Below, piece after piece: positions 18,202-26,134 of a stretch of 64,000 nucleotides of DNA. The notes beneath the pieces are model-generated. The model was not told where the DNA came from and ran no database searches. It worked only from the letters and a program-made list of their open reading frames with translations. Numbering within the stretch: position 1 is the first letter of the stretch; every line of letters begins with the position of its first letter. Source of the DNA: Acidimicrobiales bacterium (GTDB taxonomy: Bacteria > Actinomycetota > Acidimicrobiia > Acidimicrobiales > Aldehydirespiratoraceae); contig JAWKIR010000002.1 in assembly GCA_041394245.1 (NCBI GenBank), positions 1,736,001 through 1,800,000 on the forward strand, in the 5' to 3' direction. A program made the translations under genes and the position numbers.

Positions 18202-18716
18202 GCGATGTCACCGCCGCGGTCGACCGGGTCGACGAAGCGATCGACCAATGGTGGGAACGCTTCCGCGGTCGGCCGCTCGTCGACCGGATGTACTACACGG
18301 CGTCGGAGGCGGCGGACTTCTCGCTCGTCTGGCACGCGTGCGGCGTCGTCCAGGCCATCATCGAGGACGACCCCATGATCGCCGTCGGACTCAGCGCGGC
18401 CCTGGGCGTCGAGTCCGCCCTGGTCAACGGTCCCGTCAAGTCGCTGTTCAAGCGGAGTCGCCCCGTGCAGGAGACGCCGCGGCCGCACAACCTGCGGCAG
18501 CCGAAGACGAGCAGCTTCCCCAGCGGCCACGCGTCAGCGGCCATGGTCGCGGCCGCAGTTCTGTCACGGCACACCGGCGGGGCGGCCTGGTACGCCGTCG
18601 GGGCGGTCGTGGCCACGAGCCGCATACACGTGAGGATTCACCACGCGTCGGATGTTGCCGGCGGCATCGTGGTGGGCATCGCCCTGGGGGCGATCGCTCG
18701 TCGGGTTCTGGGCTAG
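18198..18716 (+). CDS. PAP2-family phosphatase (lipid or polyprenyl diphosphate type)
   Basis: 172 residues. All three phosphatase motifs are present: KSLFKRSRP, SFPSGHAS and SRIHVRIHHASD. Several membrane helices surround them. Likely substrates are lipid phosphates or undecaprenyl/decaprenyl diphosphate, consistent with the preceding OafA-like acyltransferase in an envelope-lipid run. ATGA overlap at 18198-18201 couples its translation to that gene. Confidence 0.9.
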   Translation: MSDVTAAVDRVDEAIDQWWERFRGRPLVDRMYYTASEAADFSLVWHACGVVQAIIEDDPMIAVGLSAALGVESALVNGPVKSLFKRSRPVQETPRPHNLRQPKTSSFPSGHASAAMVAAAVLSRHTGGAAWYAVGAVVATSRIHVRIHHASDVAGGIVVGIALGAIARRVLG

Positions 18717-18898
18717 TTGACCCCGGCCGGTTCGACCGTCGGGTCGGCCGGCACGAAGGTGAGGAGCGAGCGCAGATCGAGGAGAAGGTCGGCCACTTCG
18801 GCGGTCGCGACGAGATCACGCCGCATCATGTCGCCGAGACCACGGTCGATCACTGCGAGAGCTTCTTCGAGCTGGGCGCCGTTGAGGGCTTCCGTCAT
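18713..18898 (-). CDS. Small helical protein of unknown function
   Basis: 61 residues, MTEALNGAQLEEALAVIDRG onward, predicted as two or three amphipathic helices with leucine-rich LLLDLRSLL. I chose ATG 18898 because a GGAGG lies nine bases upstream; an in-frame start at 18958 would add a low-similarity basic stretch. Its TAG and the TAG of the PAP2 gene share the CTAG at 18713-18716, so the genes converge and touch. No function can be given. Confidence 0.6.
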   Translation of the reverse strand: MTEALNGAQLEEALAVIDRGLGDMMRRDLVATAEVADLLLDLRSLLTFVPADPTVEPAGVN

Positions 18899-19026
18899 TC
18901 TCTGCGACCTCCGGTCACGTGGGTGGTGTGGGCACCATAGTCGCGCGCGAGGCGACAACCGCGTCGGTCGGGAGCCCGGAAACGCCCGAAAATCGTGATT
19001 TGGGCCGGACGGCCTACGATCCGGCC

Positions 19027-19818
19027 ATGGACGTTTCCAACACCATCATCGTGGTCACGGGCGGTGCCAGCGGGATCGGCCGGGCGATGGTCCGACGCTT
19101 CGCTGCCGACGGCGCCGCCGCGCTCGTGATCGTCGACATCGACGAGGCAGGCACTGCGGAAGTCGTTGCGGAGATCGAGGGCGCCGGGGTGCCTGCTCGT
19201 GGCGAGGTCGTCGACATGACCGATCAGGCTGCGGTCGAGGCGCTGATCGACCGGATCGAGGCAACCGTCGGGCCGATCGACCTCTGGTGCGGCAACGCCG
19301 GCGTCGGTGCCAACGGTGGCGTCGAACTCCCCAACGACGTCTGGAACTTCAACTGGAACGTCAACGTCATGGCCCATGTGAACGCGGCACGCGTGCTCGT
19401 GCCGCGCTGGATCGAGCGAGGACGCGGCCACCTGCTGCTCACGGCATCGGCGGCCGGGCTCCTGACCAACCTCGGCACTGCCCCCTACGCCGTCACGAAG
19501 CACGCCTGTGTCGCCCTCGCCGAGTGGATCAAGATCACCTACGGGGAGCTGGGGGTCGGTGTGTCGTGTCTCTGTCCGCAGGGAGTGCGCACACCGATGA
19601 CCGAAGCCGACGGCGAGCTCGCGATCGAGGTCGTCAAGGCGATGGGCATGATCGAGCCGGAGGATGTGGCCGACGCCGTGGCCCGGGGACTCGCCGACGA
19701 GCACTTCCTCATCCTCCCCCACCCCGAGGTCGCGACGTACGAGCAACGTCGGGCCGGCGACCGCGACCGCTGGCTCGCCGGGATGCAGAAGCTGCAGGCC
19801 TCGCTGCCCGGCACGTGA
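19027..19818 (+). CDS. Short-chain dehydrogenase/reductase
   Basis: 263 residues, classical SDR. The cofactor loop is TGGASGIGRAM (~11-21) and VIVDID follows at strand 2; the acidic residue there favours NAD(H). NAGVGANG is the NNAG-type motif, and the catalytic Ser is in TASAAGLLT with YAVTKHA as YxxxK. The substrate is unknown; the large active-site end FLILPHPEVATYEQRRAGDRDRWL is common in actinobacterial SDRs near lipid genes. ATG 19027 places the cofactor loop at the usual distance. Confidence 0.92.
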   Translation: MDVSNTIIVVTGGASGIGRAMVRRFAADGAAALVIVDIDEAGTAEVVAEIEGAGVPARGEVVDMTDQAAVEALIDRIEATVGPIDLWCGNAGVGANGGVELPNDVWNFNWNVNVMAHVNAARVLVPRWIERGRGHLLLTASAAGLLTNLGTAPYAVTKHACVALAEWIKITYGELGVGVSCLCPQGVRTPMTEADGELAIEVVKAMGMIEPEDVADAVARGLADEHFLILPHPEVATYEQRRAGDRDRWLAGMQKLQASLPGT

Positions 19819-19827
19819 GCTGACCCG

Positions 19828-20910
19828 ATGAGCCTCGACCCGGCGACCAACGCCGTCTATGAAGCGCGGGCTCGCGAGTGGACCGAGGCGCGGGTCGGCA
19901 AGTCGGTGGTGCCCGCCGAGCGGCTCCGGGAACGCGCGTCGTCCGCCGCGCCGCTGCTCGACCTCGGTTGCGGCCCCGGCTATCTGACCGCAACGCTCCC
20001 CGAGGGCGCCATCGGGCTCGACCCTGCCGCCGCAATGCTCGACCTGCTCCGGGAGCGGGTGCCCGGCGCGGTTCCGTTGCAGGGCGAGGCCGCCCACCTC
20101 CCGTTCCGCCGCGAGTCGCTCGGCGGCGCGGTTGCCAACGCCGTCTACGTCCACGTCGACCGGCCGGCGCTGCCTCTTGTGCTGGCCGAGTTGCACCGGG
20201 TGCTCGAGGTGGGTGCGCCGGCGGAGTTGGGGATGTTCGGCGGCGACCAGGACCTCACCGAGTTCACGACCGGCGACTTCGCCGGCCGGCGCTTCGCACT
20301 CTGGCGCGACGATCATCTCAAGGACGTGCTGGTCGGCGCCGGGTTCGCCATCGATGCCCACGACCATCAGGAGACCGCGAACTGGCCGTACCTCCACACG
20401 TCGCTCACCCGTCTGCGGTCGTTGCCCGACACCGTCGGCCCGGGCATGCGCATGCTCGTCTGCGGTCTCAACCCGAGCCTGCACTCGGCCGACCTCGGCG
20501 TGGGCTTCGGTCGAGCCGGCAATCGCTTCTGGCCCGCTGCGCTCGCCGCCGGCATCGTGTCGGTCGACCGTGACGCCCGCCATGCGCTCGAGCACCACGG
20601 GATCGGGATGACCGACCTGGTGAAACGGGCGACCCCGCGAGCCGACGAGATCTCTGCGGGAGAGTTCCACGAGGGTCTGGTACGGATCGAACGGCTGTGC
20701 GCCTGGCTCCGGCCGGCGGCCGTCTGCATGGTCGGTCTCTCGGGCTGGCGCGCCGCCGTCGACCGCAAGGCCACCGCGGGCTGGCAACAACGCCGTCTCG
20801 GCGATTCGCCGGTCTACGTGATGCCCTCGACCAGTGGCCTGAACGCACATTCGCAGCTGCCCGACCTCACCGAACACCTCCGCACCGCCGCCGCGGGACC
20901 GAGCTCGTGA
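19828..20910 (+). CDS. Fusion of SAM-dependent methyltransferase and MUG/TDG-type uracil-DNA glycosylase
   Basis: 360 residues in two domains. Residues ~1-195 are a class I methyltransferase-like fold: LLDLGCGPGYLTATL is the SAM-binding motif I, IGLDPAA the acidic loop and PFRRESLGGAVAN a later strand. Residues ~205-355 are a family-2 (mismatch) DNA glycosylase: VCGLNPSLHSAD, GRAGNRFWPAAL and MPSTSGLNAHSQL match the MUG motifs, with the usual Asn-Pro of the last motif changed to Ser-Thr, a variant common in actinobacterial relatives. The glycosylase would excise uracil from G-U mispairs. The fusion is unusual; the role of the methyltransferase half is unknown. Confidence 0.85.
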   Translation: MSLDPATNAVYEARAREWTEARVGKSVVPAERLRERASSAAPLLDLGCGPGYLTATLPEGAIGLDPAAAMLDLLRERVPGAVPLQGEAAHLPFRRESLGGAVANAVYVHVDRPALPLVLAELHRVLEVGAPAELGMFGGDQDLTEFTTGDFAGRRFALWRDDHLKDVLVGAGFAIDAHDHQETANWPYLHTSLTRLRSLPDTVGPGMRMLVCGLNPSLHSADLGVGFGRAGNRFWPAALAAGIVSVDRDARHALEHHGIGMTDLVKRATPRADEISAGEFHEGLVRIERLCAWLRPAAVCMVGLSGWRAAVDRKATAGWQQRRLGDSPVYVMPSTSGLNAHSQLPDLTEHLRTAAAGPSS

Positions 20911-20920
20911 CCGGTCACAC

Positions 20921-21904
20921 CTAGGAGGTGGGGGCGAGACCCTCGATGGCTTCGTCGATGTCGACGCCGGGGAACGGCATCAGGGCGAGGGCGGGGCAGG
21001 TGATGCCGTTGTCGACATAGCGCTGCAGGTGGGCCCGACACTCGTCGTAGCTGCCGTGGACGATCAGTTCGTCGATGATGTGGTCGGGGATCTTCTCCAG
21101 CGCGCCCTGGCGATCACCCGCCTCCCACTGCTCCCAGTGCTCGCCGAGGTCGTCGCCCCGGCCCATCCATTCGTGGAACGCCTTGTAGACGGGAACGTTG
21201 AGGTACGCGGCGGCTGCGAACTTGCCGGTCGCACGCGCCGACTCGGTGTCGGTGGTCGGGGCGACGAAGATGCGCGCGACCATCTCCGCGTCGGGGTTCT
21301 CGGCGCGCACGACCGCCGACACGGTGGCGACGTTGTCGGCCGAGAGCCAGTTGACGATGGCGCCGTCGGACTCGCGTCCGGCCATCTTCAGCATCCCCTC
21401 GCGCAGGGCGGCGACGAGCACGGGCACGGGCTGCTCCGGCACGAGACCGAGCCGGAACCCCTTGATCGAGAAGCTGTCGTAGTCCTCGGTGATCTTCTCG
21501 CCCGTGAGTGCGGCCTTGACGAAGCGCACCATGTCGCGTGTCTGCTTGTAGGGATCGACGAACGGCACCCCGTTCCATCGTTCGACGATGACGTTCGACG
21601 ACGAGCCGATACCCAGCACGAAGCGGCCGGGGGCGGCGGAGGCCATCCCCGCAGCGGACTGCGCCATCAGCGCCGGGCCGCGGGTGTAGGCGGGCAGGAT
21701 GGCCGTACCGAGCCGCATCGTCGGTGCCCAGACTGCGCCGAGTGCGAGCGGCGTGAGTCCGTCGGCACCCATCGCCTCCGCCGACCAGAGGTCGGTGTAG
21801 CCGAGGGCCGCGAGGCGTTGGAAACGTTCCTTCTGGGCGTGGAGCGGCTGGCCGTCGAAGGGCACGGTCATGCCGTAACGCGGCGTGTGCGGTTCTGAAG
21901 ACAT
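20921..21904 (-). CDS. LLM-class (F420-dependent type) oxidoreductase
   Basis: 327 residues, a luciferase-like TIM barrel. DLWSAEAMGADGLTPL, RLGTAILPAYTRGPALMAQSA and FVLGIGSSSNVIVERWNGVPF are characteristic of the F420-dependent LLM group. The cofactor is inferred from the subfamily and from the actinobacterial setting; FMN use cannot be excluded by eye. It converges with the methyltransferase-glycosylase gene with a 10-base gap. Substrate unknown. Confidence 0.88.
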   Translation of the reverse strand: MSSEPHTPRYGMTVPFDGQPLHAQKERFQRLAALGYTDLWSAEAMGADGLTPLALGAVWAPTMRLGTAILPAYTRGPALMAQSAAGMASAAPGRFVLGIGSSSNVIVERWNGVPFVDPYKQTRDMVRFVKAALTGEKITEDYDSFSIKGFRLGLVPEQPVPVLVAALREGMLKMAGRESDGAIVNWLSADNVATVSAVVRAENPDAEMVARIFVAPTTDTESARATGKFAAAAYLNVPVYKAFHEWMGRGDDLGEHWEQWEAGDRQGALEKIPDHIIDELIVHGSYDECRAHLQRYVDNGITCPALALMPFPGVDIDEAIEGLAPTS

Positions 21905-21960
21905 CCTCCAGATCCTGCCACGGGGGGCCGAGTGTCACACCCCCTCGGCAAGATGCCCCC

Positions 21961-22143
21961 ATGACCAACCAGCTCAGCCTCATCACCCCCCACCGCAGCT
22001 GGCGCCTCGACCAGCGGACCAGGCAACGGGGCCTCGACGGTGTCGCCGCCGCCCGTGCCGTGCTCCAGGAGTCGCGCGTTCGCGCCCGGCAGGCGGCACT
22101 GGCCGAGGGCGAATCGCTCGAACTCCACGCCGACGCAGCCTGA
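21961..22143 (+). CDS. Small basic hypothetical protein
   Basis: 60 residues, MTNQLSLITPHRSWRLDQRT onward; mostly one amphipathic helix rich in Arg and Ala. It lies in the divergent gap between the LLM gene and the thermonuclease gene and is likely co-transcribed with the latter (30-base gap). No signal peptide. Coding is supported by third-position G/C bias and an otherwise empty gap, but not by a recognised domain. Confidence 0.5.
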   Translation: MTNQLSLITPHRSWRLDQRTRQRGLDGVAAARAVLQESRVRARQAALAEGESLELHADAA

Positions 22144-22173
22144 ATCGCCGTACCAGTTGCCAGACTGACCGCC

Positions 22174-22737
22174 GTGGCCCGACTCCTCGCCCTGCTGACC
22201 GTCTGCGTCGTCCTCGCCGGCTGCGCCGACGACACCGGTTCCACGGACACTGGTTCCACGGACACTGGTTCCACGCCGGCGACACTGCCCGACGAACCGT
22301 CGCTCGCCCCGAACGCCACCGTCGAGCGCATCGTCGACGGCGACACCTTGGTGGCGCTGGTCAACGGCGAACGTGAGCGGGTGCGGCTGCTGGGGATCGA
22401 CACGCCCGAGTCGGTCGCCGAGAACCGGCCCGACCAGTGCTACGGCGAGGAAGCCAGCGACTACCTCAAGATGCTGCTCCCCGAGGGCGCCGAGATCACC
22501 CTGATCCTCGATGAGGAGCCCCGCGACCAGTACGACCGACTCCTCGCCTATGTCGTGCGTGGCAGCGACGATCTGTTCGTCAACCTCGACCTCCTGGAGC
22601 GGGGGTTCGCCGGTGTGCTGATCTATGACCCCAATGATCACTACGAGTCGTTGTTCCGATCGGCCGAGCGTGCCGCGAGAGACGCCGACATCGGGTTGTG
22701 GGGTGTCTGCGGTGGCCCCGACGTTCCGCTCGAGTAG
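22174..22737 (+). CDS. Secreted thermonuclease (staphylococcal nuclease-like) lipoprotein
   Basis: 187 residues with a GTG start. The signal peptide ends in a lipobox (VVLAGC), so the protein should be anchored outside the membrane. After a repetitive DTGST linker (15-base repeat) comes the SNase domain: VERIVDGDTLVAL, RVRLLGIDTPES and later YDRLLAYVV, carrying the catalytic Arg, Asp and Glu of the family. It would degrade extracellular DNA or RNA. It is followed by a deacetylase gene 18 bases on. Confidence 0.88.
   Translation: MARLLALLTVCVVLAGCADDTGSTDTGSTDTGSTPATLPDEPSLAPNATVERIVDGDTLVALVNGERERVRLLGIDTPESVAENRPDQCYGEEASDYLKMLLPEGAEITLILDEEPRDQYDRLLAYVVRGSDDLFVNLDLLERGFAGVLIYDPNDHYESLFRSAERAARDADIGLWGVCGGPDVPLE
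22231..22275 (+). repeat. 15-base in-frame tandem repeat (3 copies)
   Basis: Unit GACACTGGTTCCACG (first copy with C for T) occurs three times and encodes DTGST units just after the lipobox of the thermonuclease. It shares the 15-base period, but not the sequence, of the repeat in the ABC1 kinase gene. Confidence 0.9.
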
Positions 22738-22755
22738 GCGGCTACGGTCCCTGAC

Positions 22756-23586
22756 GTGGAATCACTCGCGACCGCCCTCGGCCATGATGCCGACGCAAAG
22801 CTGCTGATCCTGAGCGCCGACCAGCTCGGGTCGACCCACGCGGCGACATCGGGCGGGTTCACGGCGTTGCGCGACGGGGCCGCGACCACCGGCACCGTCA
22901 TGATGCCCGGACCGTGGTCGCGCTATGCGGCCGATCGCCACGGTGGTGCCGATCTCGGCATCCATCTGACCCTCAACAGCCACCTCGACTGCTATCGCTG
23001 GGGTCCACTCACTGCGGCGCCGAGCCTGCTCGACGGCGACGGCGGCTTCCCCCGAACGGTCGGTGATCTATGGGACCACGCCGATCTCGACGAGGTGCGA
23101 CGCGAGTGCCGGGCCCAGATCGAACGTGCCCGCCTGTGGGGGTTCGACATCACCCATCTCGCCACCCATCTGGGCACGCTGCAACAGCGCCCCGAGTTCT
23201 TCGACGTCCTCGTCGACATCGCGTACGACGCCGAACTCCCGGTTCGGCTGGAGAGCGGCGATGCCGAGGACCGCGCCGGATTCCCCTTCCGGCGCCTCGC
23301 CGCCGAGGAGGGCATCTTGATGCCCGACCACTTCACGCTGGTCCGCGGCGGCGCCCGCAGCCACCTCGAGGCGACCCTCGCCGACCTGCGTCCGGGTGTC
23401 ACGGTCGTCGCGTTCGAGCCGGCGATCGCCGCCGAGGAGATCCGCGCGATCGACCCCGATGCCACCCAACGGATGGACGATCTCGACCTGCTCACCGATC
23501 GCGACCTCCCGGCCCGACTCGCTGCCGCAGGGGCGACGCTCATCGGATTCCGCGAGATCCGCGACCTGCAACGGGCCCGGCGGTAG
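22756..23586 (+). CDS. YdjC/ChbG/HpnK-family carbohydrate deacetylase
   Basis: 276 residues with a GTG start. The family fold is recognised by LLILSADQLG near the N-terminus (the usual metal-binding DDxG is here ADQLG), DLGIHLTLNSH with its His, and DITHLATHLGT with two further His ligands. Relatives deacetylate chitobiose or hopanoid-linked N-acetylglucosamine. The substitution of the first Asp pair by AlaAsp-Gln may alter metal binding. Substrate unknown. Confidence 0.82.
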   Translation: MESLATALGHDADAKLLILSADQLGSTHAATSGGFTALRDGAATTGTVMMPGPWSRYAADRHGGADLGIHLTLNSHLDCYRWGPLTAAPSLLDGDGGFPRTVGDLWDHADLDEVRRECRAQIERARLWGFDITHLATHLGTLQQRPEFFDVLVDIAYDAELPVRLESGDAEDRAGFPFRRLAAEEGILMPDHFTLVRGGARSHLEATLADLRPGVTVVAFEPAIAAEEIRAIDPDATQRMDDLDLLTDRDLPARLAAAGATLIGFREIRDLQRARR

Positions 23587-23610
23587 CTCGCCGGCCACGA
23601 GGCCGATGGA

Positions 23611-23994
23611 TCAGGTGGTGGTGTCGGCCATGACCGGGGCCAGCGCCTCGATGGCAGCCAGCCGGGTCGGGCGCAGGGCGAGCATCCAGCGCTCGTAGGC
23701 CCCCTCGACCTTCAGCGCCCCGTTCATGAAACCGGCATCGCCCGACATCTCACCACCGAGGATCTTCAACGCCGCGTCGTATCCGAGCGAGATGACCACG
23801 TCGGGGTCGTCGGACTTGCCGGCCTGCAGCGAGACCACACGTCCGTTGTCGATGGTCACACCGATCGTCGCCTTGCCGGCGGGACTACTCGCGATCACGT
23901 AGTCGATGACAGCCGAGGCACCCTCGACCTCGGGCAGCGCAGCGAGCACCTCGGCCGCGGCGGCGAGCCACTCGTCGTCGAAGATGTCCATCAC
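23611..23994 (-). CDS. SCP2 sterol-carrier-like protein
   Basis: 127 residues forming one SCP2-type fold: TIGVTIDNGRVVSLQAGKSDDPDVVISLGYDAALKILGGE, then DAGFMNGALKVEGAYERWM, the usual closing helix. These proteins bind lipid or CoA-esters. Start ATG at 23994 or 23991. The start overlaps the mca stop by four bases (ATGA), so the pair is one operon; a link between lipid binding and mycothiol chemistry is not established. Confidence 0.88.
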   Translation of the reverse strand: MMDIFDDEWLAAAAEVLAALPEVEGASAVIDYVIASSPAGKATIGVTIDNGRVVSLQAGKSDDPDVVISLGYDAALKILGGEMSGDAGFMNGALKVEGAYERWMLALRPTRLAAIEALAPVMADTTT

Positions 23995-24869
23995 GCCCTG
24001 GCCTCGGAGCGAAGACCGGCGAACAGGTCGGTCTCGAAGGATTCACCGTCGGCGATGGCGGCGGTGCCCGTGGCGAGCTGGTAGTCGTCGACGGGATAGA
24101 TCCCGCGGTCGACCTCGACGGGCAACCCGAACCAGAAGTTCGAGGTGGGATCGATCTGGGTGGCATGTGCGAGCAGACCCTCGCGGCGGGCATCGGTGTG
24201 GCCCTCGATCGAGATCTTGGTGGTGATCTGGTCGTCGCGGTCGGGTCGCTCGAACCATCTGTCGTCGTAGGGCGATTCCAGGCCCAGTTCGAGGAACGCA
24301 TCGTGGCGAGCCTGGATACGGGCCCGCGACCAGCTGGTGAAGTAGATCTTCGCGACCTGCCAGGGCTCACCCAGCTCGGGGCGGTAGGCCGGGTCGGCAG
24401 CCCGATCGACGCCGGGATGGGTGATGTCGTAGACGCGGAGGTGATCAGGATGCTGGTATGCGCCCTGGTCATCGGGATAGGTGACGATCACCTGGGGACG
24501 CTCGGCGCGAATGATGGCCACGAGGCGATCGACGGCCTCGTCGAGCGGTGCCATGGCGAAACAGTCCGGGTGATTGTTGGACTCGGAATCGGCCATGCCC
24601 GAATCCCGGTAGCCGAGCATGTGGACGGTGCTGTAGCCGATGGCCTCGGCCGCCGCGTCGAGCTCGCGGCGCCGGATCTCGCCGATGTTGTCACGAACCT
24701 CGGGGAGGTCCATGGCCGGGTTGAGGATGTCGCCTTCCTCCCCACCGGTGCAGCAGACCAGGACGGTCCGGACCCCTTCGGCGTGGTACTTCGCGACCGT
24801 GCCCGCACCCTTCGATGCTTCGTCGTCGGGGTGAGCGTGGATCGTGAGGAGGCAGAGCGGAGCATCCAT
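23991..24869 (-). CDS. mca: Mycothiol S-conjugate amidase
   Basis: 292 residues. PIG-L fold with HAHPDDEASKG (zinc site, ~11-21), TGGEEGDILNPAMDLPEVR, DSGMADSESNNHPDCFA, YPDDQGAYQHPDH (third zinc His) and THATQIDP-like HATQIDPTSNFWFG near the C-terminus. These match Mca rather than the shorter-range MshB. It cleaves mycothiol conjugates into a mercapturic acid for export and glucosaminyl-inositol, i.e. cytosolic detoxification. ATG 24869 is selected over the ORF start at 24968, because the family begins directly before the HAHPDD strand. Confidence 0.92.
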   Translation of the reverse strand: MDAPLCLLTIHAHPDDEASKGAGTVAKYHAEGVRTVLVCCTGGEEGDILNPAMDLPEVRDNIGEIRRRELDAAAEAIGYSTVHMLGYRDSGMADSESNNHPDCFAMAPLDEAVDRLVAIIRAERPQVIVTYPDDQGAYQHPDHLRVYDITHPGVDRAADPAYRPELGEPWQVAKIYFTSWSRARIQARHDAFLELGLESPYDDRWFERPDRDDQITTKISIEGHTDARREGLLAHATQIDPTSNFWFGLPVEVDRGIYPVDDYQLATGTAAIADGESFETDLFAGLRSEARA

Positions 24870-24879
24870 CGCAGGGAAC

Positions 24880-26109
24880 CTACCCGGCTCGGACCGGCTC
24901 CAGCTCCATCGCACCGTCGCCATCGGGGTCGACGAGTCGCCACCCGCAGCGCAGCGCCAGCAGCGCACGGCCCTCGTCGGGACCGCTGGCGATCAACTCG
25001 TCGCCGGCCAGCAGGCGAGTCCGCCCGCCCGGCCGGTACAGGTACTGACCGCCCCGGCGAATCGCCAGCACGGTGAACCCCGATTCGATGTTGAGTCGCA
25101 GCTGCGAGAGCAGGGCCTGATCGGCTTCGCTCCCCGCGGCCACCGGAACCCGCACGGCGACCTCGTCGCTGTCCCCCAGGGCCAGACCGAGAATGGGATG
25201 CACGTCTTCGCGATGCTCGATCAACCACACCATCTGGCGGGCCTGATCACCGATGTCCTCGGCCGCCTGCGAGAGATGGAGCAGCCCGCGCAGCGGCGAT
25301 GGGTCGACCTTGTCGCTCGCCGCCCGCAGGACCCACAACTCCAGCCGGTCCTTCATCTCGTCGAGACGGTCCTCGAGTTGGCGCACCTCTGCCGCGAGTC
25401 CGATGTCGGCGAGTACCAGCGCGGAGTACGCGAGTCCCACGGCGACCTCGGACAGGTTCTTCATCTCGACGAGCACCTCGACGGCCCGGTCGAGATCGGT
25501 GGTGAACGTGTCCTCCGGCGCCTGCGGCGGCTGCCACGGGGCCGCTGCGGCGAGCTCGCGCAGCCGGGTGATCCCGTCGGGCGAGCCGCGCAGGAACAGG
25601 ACATCGCCGGGGACGAGGACGATGTCGCCGTGCACGTCGGTGATCCAGTGCCGCTCACGACGGATCGCCATCACCCGCATCCCGGTCTGCACCGGCAGTT
25701 CGTGCGCGGCGAGCGCGCGATGGGCCATGTGGGATCCCTCGGACACGAGTACCCGATGACTGACCTCTTCGGCCGCGGAGAGGTTGACGACGAGTTCGGC
25801 CGGGATGCCGAGCTTGTGGGTCACGATGCGGGCGATGTCGACCGCGTCGTTGGCGATGCGCTCGATGGCGCTGATCACCTGGAGCACCGACGACATGCCC
25901 TCGGATTCCTTCGGTCGCCGCACGGCCATGATGCAGACGCCACGCATGTCCTGCACGAGGTCGTTCATCGTGTCCTCGAGCTCACCGACCTCTTCGGCCA
26001 TGTCGGGGTCGCCGAAGAACAGCGAGGCATACGCGAGATCGACCATCAGTTCGGACAGGTCCTTCGCTTCGGCCAGCATCTCACGCAGGTTGCGGGGTCT
26101 GTCGTCCAT
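24880..26109 (-). CDS. Duplicated PhoU-TrkA_C protein
   Basis: 409 residues with two copies of the same unit: a PhoU-like helical hairpin (~5-90 and ~205-290) and a TrkA-C/RCK-C ligand domain (~105-185 and ~310-395; GMRVMAIRRERHWI...GDVLFLRGS, and GFTVLAIRRGGQYLY...GDELIASG). Such proteins are cytosolic regulatory partners of cation channels or transporters. The start at 26109 is supported by GAGGAAG just upstream. It lies 25 bases after the MgtE-like gene on the same strand, so the two form an ion-transport operon. Confidence 0.85.
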   Translation of the reverse strand: MDDRPRNLREMLAEAKDLSELMVDLAYASLFFGDPDMAEEVGELEDTMNDLVQDMRGVCIMAVRRPKESEGMSSVLQVISAIERIANDAVDIARIVTHKLGIPAELVVNLSAAEEVSHRVLVSEGSHMAHRALAAHELPVQTGMRVMAIRRERHWITDVHGDIVLVPGDVLFLRGSPDGITRLRELAAAAPWQPPQAPEDTFTTDLDRAVEVLVEMKNLSEVAVGLAYSALVLADIGLAAEVRQLEDRLDEMKDRLELWVLRAASDKVDPSPLRGLLHLSQAAEDIGDQARQMVWLIEHREDVHPILGLALGDSDEVAVRVPVAAGSEADQALLSQLRLNIESGFTVLAIRRGGQYLYRPGGRTRLLAGDELIASGPDEGRALLALRCGWRLVDPDGDGAMELEPVRAG

Positions 26110-26134
26110 CACTTCCTCTGTTCCGGTGTCATGA

